Shown: piece after piece, positions 35,170 to 44,100 of the stretch | Numbering within the stretch: the first letter of the stretch is position 1 | Layout of the letters: each line of letters opens with the position of its first letter | Assembly: GCF_007990715.1 (NCBI RefSeq) | Contig: NZ_BJWY01000030.1 | Coordinates: forward strand, 1 to 58,600 | DNA length: 58,600 nt | DNA from: Nocardia seriolae NBRC 15557 | GTDB lineage: Bacteria; Actinomycetota; Actinomycetes; Mycobacteriales; Mycobacteriaceae | Direction of reading: 5' to 3' | The notes under the pieces: generated by a model | The model's input: only the letters and a program-made list of their open reading frames with translations | What the model was told of the DNA's origin: nothing | Database searches by the model: none | Program-made: the position numbers and the translations under genes

Positions 35170-38100
35170 GTGCAGTTATCGAATGGCTTTACCCCGGGCC
35201 TCAAAATGCGGGAAACCAAGGCATCGAGCCGGGCTCGAAGAAAGAACTCCAGAAATCGCCGGGGCCTGTACGCGGCCGCGGCGTTCGCCTCGGTGGCGAC
35301 GGCCTCGCTCGGCATGGGCGGACTCGCCAACGCCGATACGGCCACCGGCCCCGACGGCTCCGAACTGCTCACGCAATTCGGTACCGCCGTCGGCTCGAAC
35401 CTGGACCCGGCCGCGCGCACCCAGCTGGAATCGGCCCTGAGCGGTGTCGCGTCGCTGACCGCGGGCACACCCCTGGCCGACCCGGTCGGTGCTTTCACCG
35501 GCGGCGTGCAATCCCGTGCGCCGCAGGCGGTTACGGCAGATCAGGGCGACGCGTCGGCTCCGGCCGCGCCGCGTTCCCCGCTGCGGGCGGCGAGCCTGGA
35601 GAACGACGGGGGCGCCACCGGCGGCGGCACCGGCCGTGCGCCCGCCGCCGTCGAGGAGATCGCCGGTGTGGTCGGCCAGATCGCCTCCTCCGGACTGGAT
35701 CTGAACCAGATCGGCGCGTGGGCCCAGCAGGTGCCCAGCGGTCCGCTACAGCAGCCGGTGCAGGATCTGCTGGCCTTCGTCCGCGACGCCACCGAGCTGG
35801 CCGGCGGCCGGCGAACCGACCCGGCCGCCAATGCGATCGACACCCTCATCACCCAGGCGCGCGAGCTGTTCGGCTTCCCGCAACCGGGCGGTGACCAGGC
35901 CCAGGCCCTGCGCGAACTGCTCGCGCCGGTGGCGGGCGGGACCGACCTGTCGCCGATGCTCGCGCAGTTCGCGCCCGCGCTCGGCGAGCTGGCCCCCGCC
36001 CTGAGCGGGTTCCTGGCGCCGGTGCTGAGCGCGGTCGCGGATCCGGGTTCGGCACTCGACGCGGCCTTCGCCCCGCTGCGTGACGCGGTGCGGGCGCTGC
36101 TGCCGCAGACGCAGTTGCACGACACGGCGCTGCCGCTGCTGCCGTTCCTGACGGTGCCGATTTTCGTTGCGGTGCTGGCCATGCCCGTGGTGGGCATCAT
36201 CGCGCTGGGTCTGGCGGCGGCGGCCCTGGTCGCGGTCGTCGCCGGGGTGGTCGTGGTGGGCGGGCTCGCCGCCGCGGCCCTGGTCGGGGCGCTGGTGGTG
36301 GGCGCGGTGGTGCTCGCACCGGTGCTGCTGGTCGCCGCGGTCGTCGCGCTGCCGTTCGTGGTGGCGGGTCTGGTGGCGTTCCAGTTCGTCGCGCCGTTCG
36401 TGCTCGCGGGCCTGCTGGCGGGCATCGCGGTGGTGACCGTCGGCGCGATCCTCGCCGCGGCGGCCGCGTTGATCGTCGGGATCGCCGCGACCGGTATCGC
36501 GTTCGTCGTGGCCGGACTGATCGCGGTGGCGGCCAGCGCGTTGCTGCCGCCGCTGGCCCTGATCCTCGCGCCGCTGCTGTTCACGGCCACCCTCGCGGTG
36601 CTCGTGCTGGGGCTGTTGGCCACGGCCGCAGTGGTTTTCGGCCTGCTGGCGCTGGGCGCGCTGGCGGTCGCCGCACTGGCGGTGATCACCGGCCTGCTGT
36701 CGCTGCTGACGCCGTTCGGCCTGCTGGCACTGCCGATCCTGGTGGTGCTGGCGGTCGTGGCCGCCGGTTTCCTCGCGGCCGCCGCGGCGATCGCACTGGG
36801 AATCCTGGTGGTGGCGTTGGTGGCCGGGGTGGTGCTGCTGGGCATCGCCGCGGGCGTCACCGTGACCTGGCTGCTCGCGCTGGCCCTGGCCGGACTGGTG
36901 ATCGCGGCCGCGGGCGGCGTCATCATGGGCTACCTGGTGGGTTCGGCGGCCAAGCTGCTGGCCCTGGGCGGGCTCGCATTCGCCGCCGTGGCACTGGTCA
37001 TCGGCACGATCGCGGCCGGGCTGCTGATTCTCGGGCTGCCGATCATCGGCCCGTTCCTGGCACCGCTGCTGTTCCTCGGCCTGGTCGTGCTGCCCGTGAT
37101 CAACGCGCTCGCGCTCATGCTGGCCGGTCTCGGGGCGGTCATCATAGCCACGGTTATCTGCGTCGCGGTGGGGCTCGTCCTGATCGCGGGCCTGGCCGCG
37201 GCGGTGCTGGTCGGCTCGCTGTTCCTGATGGTGTTGATGCCGTACGCGATTCCGATCATCCTGCTCGCGGATCTGGCCTTCGCGGCGTTCGTCGCCCTGG
37301 GGCTGGGCTTCCTGACCGCGGGCGCGACCGTGCTCACCCTGGTCGAGGGCGGCGCGTACATGCTGCTGACGGCCGCGGCGGCCATCATCGGCGCGGGCCT
37401 GGTGTTCGCGAGCGGATTCCTGCTGGCGGCGGTGGCTTTCGTGGGCTTCGTGCTGGCGGCGCTGCTGCTGATCATCGCCGCCCCGCCGCTGGCGCTGCTG
37501 GCCTCGCCGCTGATCTTCGGCGCGATGCTGGTCGGGCTGTTGGTCATGATCGGGACCGCGATGGCGGCCGGCAGCGTGGTGGCCCTCGGTGTGGCCGCCG
37601 CGTTCGTCGGCTTCGGAATCATCTGGGCCGTGGCGATTCTCGCCTTCGCCGCGACCCTGGTCATCGTGACCGGGCTCTTCCCGCCGCTGTGGGTGGTGTC
37701 GATCCCGATCGCGCTGGCTGCCATCGCGACCATCTTCGTGGCCACCGCCCTGGGCATCGGGCTGGCGCTGGCATTGACGGCCGCGGTGTTCCTGGTGGGC
37801 AATGCCCTCGGGGTGGCGCTCGCGGCGGTCGCGGTCGTCGCCACGGCGATCGTCGCCATCCTCGGCGTCGCGATCGCCGCGGTGCTGTCGGTCCCGTACC
37901 TGCTGCTCCTGCCGGTCGCGGTGTTCGCGTTCCCGGCGGTCGCACTGGGCCTGCTGTTGCTGGCCTCGCCGGTGCTGGCCCTCATGGTCGGGATCGGTGC
38001 GCTGGGCGCGCTGCTGATCGGGGCCGCCGTGGTGGCCGCGCCACTGGTCATCGGCGGGCTGGCGGGCAGCCTGTTCGTGGTGGGCTGCCTGATCTTCCTG

Positions 38101-38412
38101 GCCTCGGTCGGGATCAGCCTGCCGATCACCTTCTCGTGGCCGCTGGCCTTCGTCGCACAGCCGATCGACGAGACCTCGGCCAAGACGTCGAGCCGGCGCA
38201 CGCGCGGCGGCTTCCGCCTCGACGGTGGTGACCTCACCACCGAGCAGGTGGTGGCCGGTCTGCAGGCGCTGCTGGCACCGAATTCTGGTGCCGTGCAGCA
38301 GGTCTCGCCGGAGGAGACCAAAGCGGCACCGAGCGTCCCGACCGTCGGAGCCGGTGTGGCCGACGGCCCGGTGCGTGATTCGGGCAACCGTCTGGTGTCC
38401 GTGTCGCTGTGA
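35170..38412 (+). CDS. Secreted/membrane protein with a ~650-residue nearly uncharged hydrophobic domain
   Basis: 1,080 residues from the GTG at 35170. A basic n-region (ASSRARRKNSRNRRG) and signal helix end in GLANA, with likely cleavage before DTATG. Residues about 56-320 are soluble, A/P/G-rich. Residues about 322-980 are continuous V/A/L/G/I sequence with only one K, one D and one E, and could form more than 20 membrane segments. The last ~90 residues are polar. No transporter signature, conserved charged residue in the membrane, or internal repeat of exact kind is visible. A strong hairpin follows and then the lipase/PKS operon. ATG at 35206 or 35140 are alternative starts. Possibly a lipid-interacting or surfactant-like envelope protein; function unknown. 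Confidence 0.7.
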   Translation: MQLSNGFTPGLKMRETKASSRARRKNSRNRRGLYAAAAFASVATASLGMGGLANADTATGPDGSELLTQFGTAVGSNLDPAARTQLESALSGVASLTAGTPLADPVGAFTGGVQSRAPQAVTADQGDASAPAAPRSPLRAASLENDGGATGGGTGRAPAAVEEIAGVVGQIASSGLDLNQIGAWAQQVPSGPLQQPVQDLLAFVRDATELAGGRRTDPAANAIDTLITQARELFGFPQPGGDQAQALRELLAPVAGGTDLSPMLAQFAPALGELAPALSGFLAPVLSAVADPGSALDAAFAPLRDAVRALLPQTQLHDTALPLLPFLTVPIFVAVLAMPVVGIIALGLAAAALVAVVAGVVVVGGLAAAALVGALVVGAVVLAPVLLVAAVVALPFVVAGLVAFQFVAPFVLAGLLAGIAVVTVGAILAAAAALIVGIAATGIAFVVAGLIAVAASALLPPLALILAPLLFTATLAVLVLGLLATAAVVFGLLALGALAVAALAVITGLLSLLTPFGLLALPILVVLAVVAAGFLAAAAAIALGILVVALVAGVVLLGIAAGVTVTWLLALALAGLVIAAAGGVIMGYLVGSAAKLLALGGLAFAAVALVIGTIAAGLLILGLPIIGPFLAPLLFLGLVVLPVINALALMLAGLGAVIIATVICVAVGLVLIAGLAAAVLVGSLFLMVLMPYAIPIILLADLAFAAFVALGLGFLTAGATVLTLVEGGAYMLLTAAAAIIGAGLVFASGFLLAAVAFVGFVLAALLLIIAAPPLALLASPLIFGAMLVGLLVMIGTAMAAGSVVALGVAAAFVGFGIIWAVAILAFAATLVIVTGLFPPLWVVSIPIALAAIATIFVATALGIGLALALTAAVFLVGNALGVALAAVAVVATAIVAILGVAIAAVLSVPYLLLLPVAVFAFPAVALGLLLLASPVLALMVGIGALGALLIGAAVVAAPLVIGGLAGSLFVVGCLIFLASVGISLPITFSWPLAFVAQPIDETSAKTSSRRTRGGFRLDGGDLTTEQVVAGLQALLAPNSGAVQQVSPEETKAAPSVPTVGAGVADGPVRDSGNRLVSVSL

Positions 38413-38428
38413 CGTCCTGATCGCAGCA

Positions 38429-38466
38429 CCGTGGCCGGCCCGCACCATCGGGCGGGCCGGCCACGG
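38429..38466 (+). terminator. 15-bp perfect hairpin before the lipid operon
   Basis: CCGTGGCCGGCCCGC (38429-38443) and GCGGGCCGGCCACGG (38452-38466) pair perfectly with an 8-nt loop, starting 17 bp after the stop of the hydrophobic-protein gene. It very likely separates that transcript from the lipase/PKS operon, whose first ATG is 33 bp further on. Confidence 0.8.
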
Positions 38467-38498
38467 GTGTTCTCCGAGATGAACCCGAGAGTGGAACC

Positions 38499-39740
38499 AT
38501 GATTCGAATCCAACCGCCCACCGCGTCGCGACTGTGCTCCGCGCTGGTCGTCATCGCGGCGGTGGTCGCCGGGCAAGCCGTTGCGGCCGTGGGCAATTCG
38601 GCCCCGCCGGACGCCGCGGCGGTGCCGCCGGTACCCGCCGCGGACTCGTTCTACGCCCAGCCACCGTCGGCGGCGGGCCTGGCCATGGGCGAAGTCGTGG
38701 ACAGCAGGCCCGTTGTGGTGCGCGACGTTCCGGCGCGGACCGCGCTGGAATCGTGGCAGGTGAAGTACGCGAGCCAGGACTCGCAGGGGCGGCCGTGGAC
38801 GACGGTCGCGACAATCCTGAAACCGGTCGGCGGCGCCCGGACCGATCGCCTGGTGGCCTTCGATCCGTGGATCGACGCACTGGATTCGCGATGCAATCCC
38901 TCCTACCAATTGCGCGCGGGCGCAGGATATCTGGCGTCCACCGGCATGATCACCGAGATCATCGATCTGGCCTTCCTGCTCGATCGCGGCTACACGGTGG
39001 TGGTGCCCGACTACCTGGGACCCGAAAACCAGTTCACGGCAGCCTATGTCGAGGGCCGCAATACCTTGGACGGCATCCGCGCCGCGCTGAACTTCGCCCC
39101 GGCGGGACTCTCGGCGGCGACGCCGGTGGGCATGTTCGGCTACTCCGGCGGCGCGCGCGGCACCGAATTCGCGGCCGAGCTGGCGGCGGCCTATGCGCCG
39201 GAACTGAACCTGGCCGGCACCGTCGCCATCGGCTTGCCCGCCGATATCACCAACTCGGGATGGCGGATGAACGAAAGCCTGTTCGCGGGCATCGATCTCG
39301 TCTCGGCCTTCGGGCTGGCGCGCGCGTACCCGGAACTGAAACTGCCGCAGATGTTCGTCGATCCCGATCTGGGCCGTCAGGTCGGTGAAATGTGCAATGC
39401 GGAGCTCATGGCCCGCTACGCCTTCGCCGACGGCCGGGACATGACCGTCGGCGGTCGCTGGCCGCTGGCTGACCCGCAGGTGGCCGCGGTGGTCTCGACA
39501 CTGCGCGCGGGCGCGCTGGGCACCCCGAACGCGCCCCTGTATCTGGCCGTCGGATCCGGTGACGAGGTGGCGCTGCCCGAGGACAATGACCGACTCGCGG
39601 CCGACTATCGCGCCCGCGGCGTCGACCTCACCTACGTGAAAGTGCCCGGCGCCGAGCACATCACATCCAATGCCGTGGCGGCGGGACCCGCCATCGACTG
39701 GCTGGCAAGTCGGCTCGACAGCCGGGAGGAGAACCGATGA
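38499..39740 (+). CDS. Secretory lipase (LIP family)
   Basis: 413 residues. The signal peptide (ALVVIAAVVAGQAVAAVG) ends near AVA. The secretory-lipase fold is clear: VPDYLGPENQF, the nucleophile elbow GMFGYSGGARG with S216, acid D355 in GSGDEVALP and base H387 in GAEHITSN. Secreted members hydrolyse triacylglycerols or other acyl esters. Four cysteines (in SRCNPSY, GEMCNAEL and the N-terminus) may form disulfides. Its TGA overlaps the ATG of the AT-ACP gene (39737-39740), so the lipase is translationally coupled to the polyketide genes. It could supply acyl chains or release the product from an ester. Confidence 0.85.
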   Translation: MIRIQPPTASRLCSALVVIAAVVAGQAVAAVGNSAPPDAAAVPPVPAADSFYAQPPSAAGLAMGEVVDSRPVVVRDVPARTALESWQVKYASQDSQGRPWTTVATILKPVGGARTDRLVAFDPWIDALDSRCNPSYQLRAGAGYLASTGMITEIIDLAFLLDRGYTVVVPDYLGPENQFTAAYVEGRNTLDGIRAALNFAPAGLSAATPVGMFGYSGGARGTEFAAELAAAYAPELNLAGTVAIGLPADITNSGWRMNESLFAGIDLVSAFGLARAYPELKLPQMFVDPDLGRQVGEMCNAELMARYAFADGRDMTVGGRWPLADPQVAAVVSTLRAGALGTPNAPLYLAVGSGDEVALPEDNDRLAADYRARGVDLTYVKVPGAEHITSNAVAAGPAIDWLASRLDSREENR

Positions 39741-41125
39741 CGGAAGTACGCAGCGCCGCACTGTTTCCCGGGCAGGGCGCGTACGCCCCGGGCGCGCTGG
39801 CCGAGGTCGCGGACCGGCCCGAGGTCCGGGAGGTGTTGCGCGACATCGACGCGGTGACACGGCGTCTCGCCGGTGGGACCGTGTCGGAGCTGCTGTGCGC
39901 ACCGGACGCCCCGGCCATCGACGAACTCCTGGAATCGGATCCGGACCTGTTGCAGGCGGCCATCTACGCCGCGTCGGTGGCCGCGTACCGGATGCTGCTC
40001 GCCCGGGGACCGCGCCCGGATGTGCTGGTGGGCCACAGTTTCGGTGAGATCGCCGCGCTGGTCTGCGCGGGCGCGTACTCCACCGCCGCCGGAGCGGAGA
40101 TCGTCTGCCACCGCTCGGCCGCGCTGCGGTCGGTGCCGGCCGTGGACGGCTATCAGCTGGCGCTCGGCGCGGACCTGGTCCGATCCGAGCGGATCCTGCG
40201 ACTGATCGGCGATCCCGATGCCGTGGTGGCGGTGGAGAACCACGACGGGCAGACGGTCGTCGCGGGCCCGTGCGCCGCGATCGACACCGCGCAGGCGGTC
40301 GCGACGGCGCTCGGGATCGGCGCGGTGCCGCTGCATTCGCCGTACCCGTTCCACAGTCCCCTGCTGCGCGAGGCCCTCATCGAGTTCGGGTTCCGCACCA
40401 GGGATCTCGCGCAGGCCCGGCTGTCCGTGGAGGTCTACTCGCCGATCCTGGGTCGCGCGTATCGCGACACCGACAAGCTGGCGGTCGCGCTGGCCGGTCA
40501 TCTGACGCGGCGGGTCCGCTTCGCGACCGCGCTGCGTGAGCTGCGTACCGCCGGTGTCGAGGTCTTCGTCGAATGCGGTGCGCTCGACGCGCTCTCGCGT
40601 ATCACCGGCCGGGTGCTCGGCGCGGACGTGGTGACGGTGCCGCTGCTCGTACCGGGCGCGCGCATTCCCGAGACCCTCGCCGCGCCGACCGCCGAGCGGA
40701 GTGCGCCGGTGCGACTGCGTGATTCGCGTGTGGAGCGCATCGCCCGTCTGGTGATCGACGAGGTGTCGGCCGCCCTGGCCGAGGCCGACGCGAGAGGTGC
40801 GGAACCACCGGCTGAGCCCGCCGCACCGGCGGCGGCCGATGCCGCGGAGTCCGTCGCGGAGCGACCCCGGGCCGTCGAATTCAATTCCGGCGAACAGCTT
40901 TTCGGGCAATTGGTGGTGCTGTACGCCGACGCCCTGGAATACCCGCCGGAGGTCTTCGAGCCGGACACCGATCTGGAGGCGGAACTGGGCGTCGACTCGG
41001 TGAAGCAGACCGAACTGCTGCGCCGGGTGGGCGAGCGCTACGGGCTCGGCCCGCTGCCCGCCGATTTCAAGATCGCCGAACACAATACGCTCGGCCGCAT
41101 CGCCGACCTGATCGTGAGTGCGTAG
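39737..41125 (+). CDS. Acyltransferase-ACP didomain protein of the polyketide/fatty-acid synthase
   Basis: 462 residues. The AT domain (about 1-290) starts SAALFPGQGAYAPGAL and has the active-site serine S101 in VGHSFGE and the catalytic H206 in SPYPFHSPLL. A long A/P/E-rich linker (about 320-375) leads to an acyl-carrier domain with the phosphopantetheine serine S421 in LEAELGVDSVKQTELLRRVG. The E-L-G-V-D-S-V-K-Q form is that of ACPs in PUFA synthases and iterative enediyne-type PKSs. It is the only ACP I can see in the locus, so it must serve the large synthase in trans. ATGA overlap with the lipase; the next gene starts 7-10 bp on. Confidence 0.9.
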   Translation: MTEVRSAALFPGQGAYAPGALAEVADRPEVREVLRDIDAVTRRLAGGTVSELLCAPDAPAIDELLESDPDLLQAAIYAASVAAYRMLLARGPRPDVLVGHSFGEIAALVCAGAYSTAAGAEIVCHRSAALRSVPAVDGYQLALGADLVRSERILRLIGDPDAVVAVENHDGQTVVAGPCAAIDTAQAVATALGIGAVPLHSPYPFHSPLLREALIEFGFRTRDLAQARLSVEVYSPILGRAYRDTDKLAVALAGHLTRRVRFATALRELRTAGVEVFVECGALDALSRITGRVLGADVVTVPLLVPGARIPETLAAPTAERSAPVRLRDSRVERIARLVIDEVSAALAEADARGAEPPAEPAAPAAADAAESVAERPRAVEFNSGEQLFGQLVVLYADALEYPPEVFEPDTDLEAELGVDSVKQTELLRRVGERYGLGPLPADFKIAEHNTLGRIADLIVSA

Positions 41126-41134
41126 GTCCGCGTG

Positions 41135-44100
41135 ATGACAGCTCAGCTGGACGGGAAGATCGCGCTGGTCACCGGCGGCGCGCGGAATGTGGGGCGGGCG
41201 ATCGCCGTGCGGCTGGCCGCCGATGGCGCGCTGGTCCTGATCAACCATTTCCGCTCGCCCGCCGCGGCGCGGGCCACCAAGGCCGAGATCGAGGCCGCGG
41301 GCGGCCGGGCCCACATCATTCGGGCCTCGGTGGCGAACGCCGCCCAGCGGGAACGGATGTTCGCCGAGATCACGAGTGAATTCGGGGCGCTCGACATTCT
41401 GGTCAACAGCGCCGCCGACGGTCGCCTCGCCGCCTTCGACGACGTCGACGAGGCGATGATCGATCGCGCCATCGACACGAATCTCAAGGGCGCGCTGGGC
41501 TGTTCGCGCCTGGCCCTGCCCTTGATGCGGGGACGTCCCGGCGCGGCGATCGTGAACGTCTCGACCCTCGGCGGTGGCCGCTTCGTGATGGCCGACTACC
41601 TGGCCTGCGGCCCGGCCAAGGCCGCGGTCGAGGCGCTGACCCGCTATCTCGCCGTCGAATATGCCGGATTCGGTATCCGGGTGAACACGGCCGCCGCCGG
41701 CATGCTGGAAAGCCCGGTGGTGGAACAGTTTCCGCGCGCCGAGGCAATGCGGGCGTCGACCGTCGCCGCCACGCCGCTGCACCGGCTCGGCACGCCCGAG
41801 GAATTCGCCGCCATCGTCGCCTTCCTGGCCTCGCCGGACGCCGCCTGGGTCACCGGGCAGGTGCTGCTGGCCGACGGTGGCCTGTCCACCGGCGCGGCAC
41901 TGCTGTCGCCGCCGCTCGCGGACACCTCGCCCGTGGAAGTCGCCGCGCAGCGGTCGGAATCCGGTTCGCCGCCCGTGCAAGTCGATGCACCGTCGCCGGA
42001 AGCTGTTGCGCCGGTGTCGGAAGCTCTTGCCGCTGACGAGTATCCGGAAGATGCCATCGCGATCGTCGGCATGGGCATCACGGTGTCCGGTGCCAATGAC
42101 CCGCAGGAGTTCTGGCGCGCGCTGCTCGACGGTGACCAGCGCTTCGAAACGGTCCCGCCGGATCGCTGGGACAACACCGCCTTCCACTCGCCGGACCGGT
42201 CGGCCGAGGACAAGTCGTATTCCGAATATTCGGCCTTCATCACCGATTTCAGCCCGCACCCGGCCCTGGCCGCGGAGCTGGAAGCCGCCGGGAAGTCCGG
42301 TGCCGAGGTCGAATCCACCACCCTGTGGCTGCGCAATTCGGTCTTGCAGGCGATGGATTCGGTGACCCGGCGGCCGTCGGATCGCTGCGGTTTCCTGGTC
42401 GGCTACACCGCCGACGGTAACCAGCACGCCGAGGAGGCCACGGTGGTCGCGGGTGTGCTGCAGAGGGCGCGGGAAGTGTTGCGGCGCAGCGGCACCGAAG
42501 ATCTCGAGCGTCGGATGGCCGTGCTGGAATCGCGGTTGCGGGCCCGGTATCCGCGCAGCGCGATCGATCCGGACCGGGTGTTCCCGCATCAGGTCGGTGC
42601 GGCCGCGATGGCGGGCGTACTGCCGGGGGACACCGAGCTGCTGATGGTCGACACCGCCTGCTCGTCCTCGCTGTACGCCGTGGATCTCGGCATCAAGGGC
42701 TTGGCCGAGGGCCGCTACGACATCGCGGTGTGCGGTGGCGCGTTCGCGGTCGGCCCGCGCGGTTCGGTGCTGTTCGCGAAGCTGAACGGACTGTCGGAGC
42801 GGGGCGCGGTGCGCAGCTTCGACGAGACCGGTGACGGCGTGCTGTTCTCCGACGGCGCGGCCACCGTGGTGCTCAAGACGCTGCGCCGGGCGCGCGCTGA
42901 CGGCGATCGAATCCTCGGTGTGGTCAAGGCTTTCGGCGCGTCCTCCGACGGCAAGGGCAAGGCCGTCTACGCGCCCAGCGCCGCCGGTCAGGAGCTGGCG
43001 GTGCGGCGCGCGCAGGCGAGTCCGCGCATGACCGGGGTGATTCCGGACTGGGTGGTCGCGCACGCGACCGGCACCCCCGCCGGTGACGCCGCCGAATTCG
43101 CCACCCTGCGCGCCACCATGACCGGCTCCGAGCCGGTGCGGGTGACCTCGAACAAGTCGGTCATCGGTCACACCGGGTGGGCGGCGGGCACGTCGTCGAT
43201 CATCCAGGTACTGCTCGGCTTCGAGCACGAGCTGATCCCTCCACAGCACCGATTCGACCGCGCCCCGGCCGAATTCATGATCGACGCGAGCAATCTGGAG
43301 ATCCCGAAGACCGCGGTGCGCTGGCCCGCGGGCGGACAGCGGCCACGCGTCGCGGCGGTGTCCGGCTTCGGATTCGGCGGCACCAACGCCCATCTCGTGA
43401 TCGAAGAGCCGCCGCGGGCCGTGGCGGACGCGGTCCCGGCTCGCCTGTCCACACCGTCATTGGGCCCGACCACGCCTTCGGGCCGGATCGCGGTGGTAGC
43501 GGCGGCTTCCCGCCTGCCCGGTGCGTCCGGCGCACGCGAGTGGTCGGCAGCGGTCGCCCCCGAGACCACCTTCGGTGACCGATATCCGCTGCCGACCCTC
43601 GCGGAAGTCAAACTGCCACCGGGCCTCATGCGCGCGATCGATCGCTGCCAGTTGATGATCCTCGACTGCGCCCGCACCATCCGCACCGATCTCGGTGACT
43701 TCTGGACTGCCCAGCAGGCCGAAACCGGCGTCATACTGGGACATTTCGGCTCCACCCGAAATGCGCTGCACTACGCGACCCGCTGCTATCTGGACGACAT
43801 CACCGAAGCCTTGCGCACCGACGCGGTCCGCGAACCCTGGCTCGCGGACGTACTGGACGAAATCGCCGCGGAGGTCCGGGCGCTGGTGCCGCCGTCGACC
43901 GAGAACACCTTCCCGGGCATGATGCCCAACGTCATTCCCGCGCGGGTCGCGAACTACTTCGGCCTCAATGGCCTGAACATGACCGTCGACACCGGCTTCA
44001 CCGCCACCTCGAGCGCGATCGACGTGGCCGCCGGATACCTGCGCACCGGCGAACTGCGCATGGCCCTGGCAGGCGGCATCAATGGCAATGCGACCGCGGA

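Noticed and set aside
35746..38448. 900-codon open frame antisense to the hydrophobic protein
   Set aside because: Translation is R/Q/H/D-rich repeats, as expected from the antisense of A/V/L-rich codons; the plus strand has a signal peptide, and a terminator follows it.
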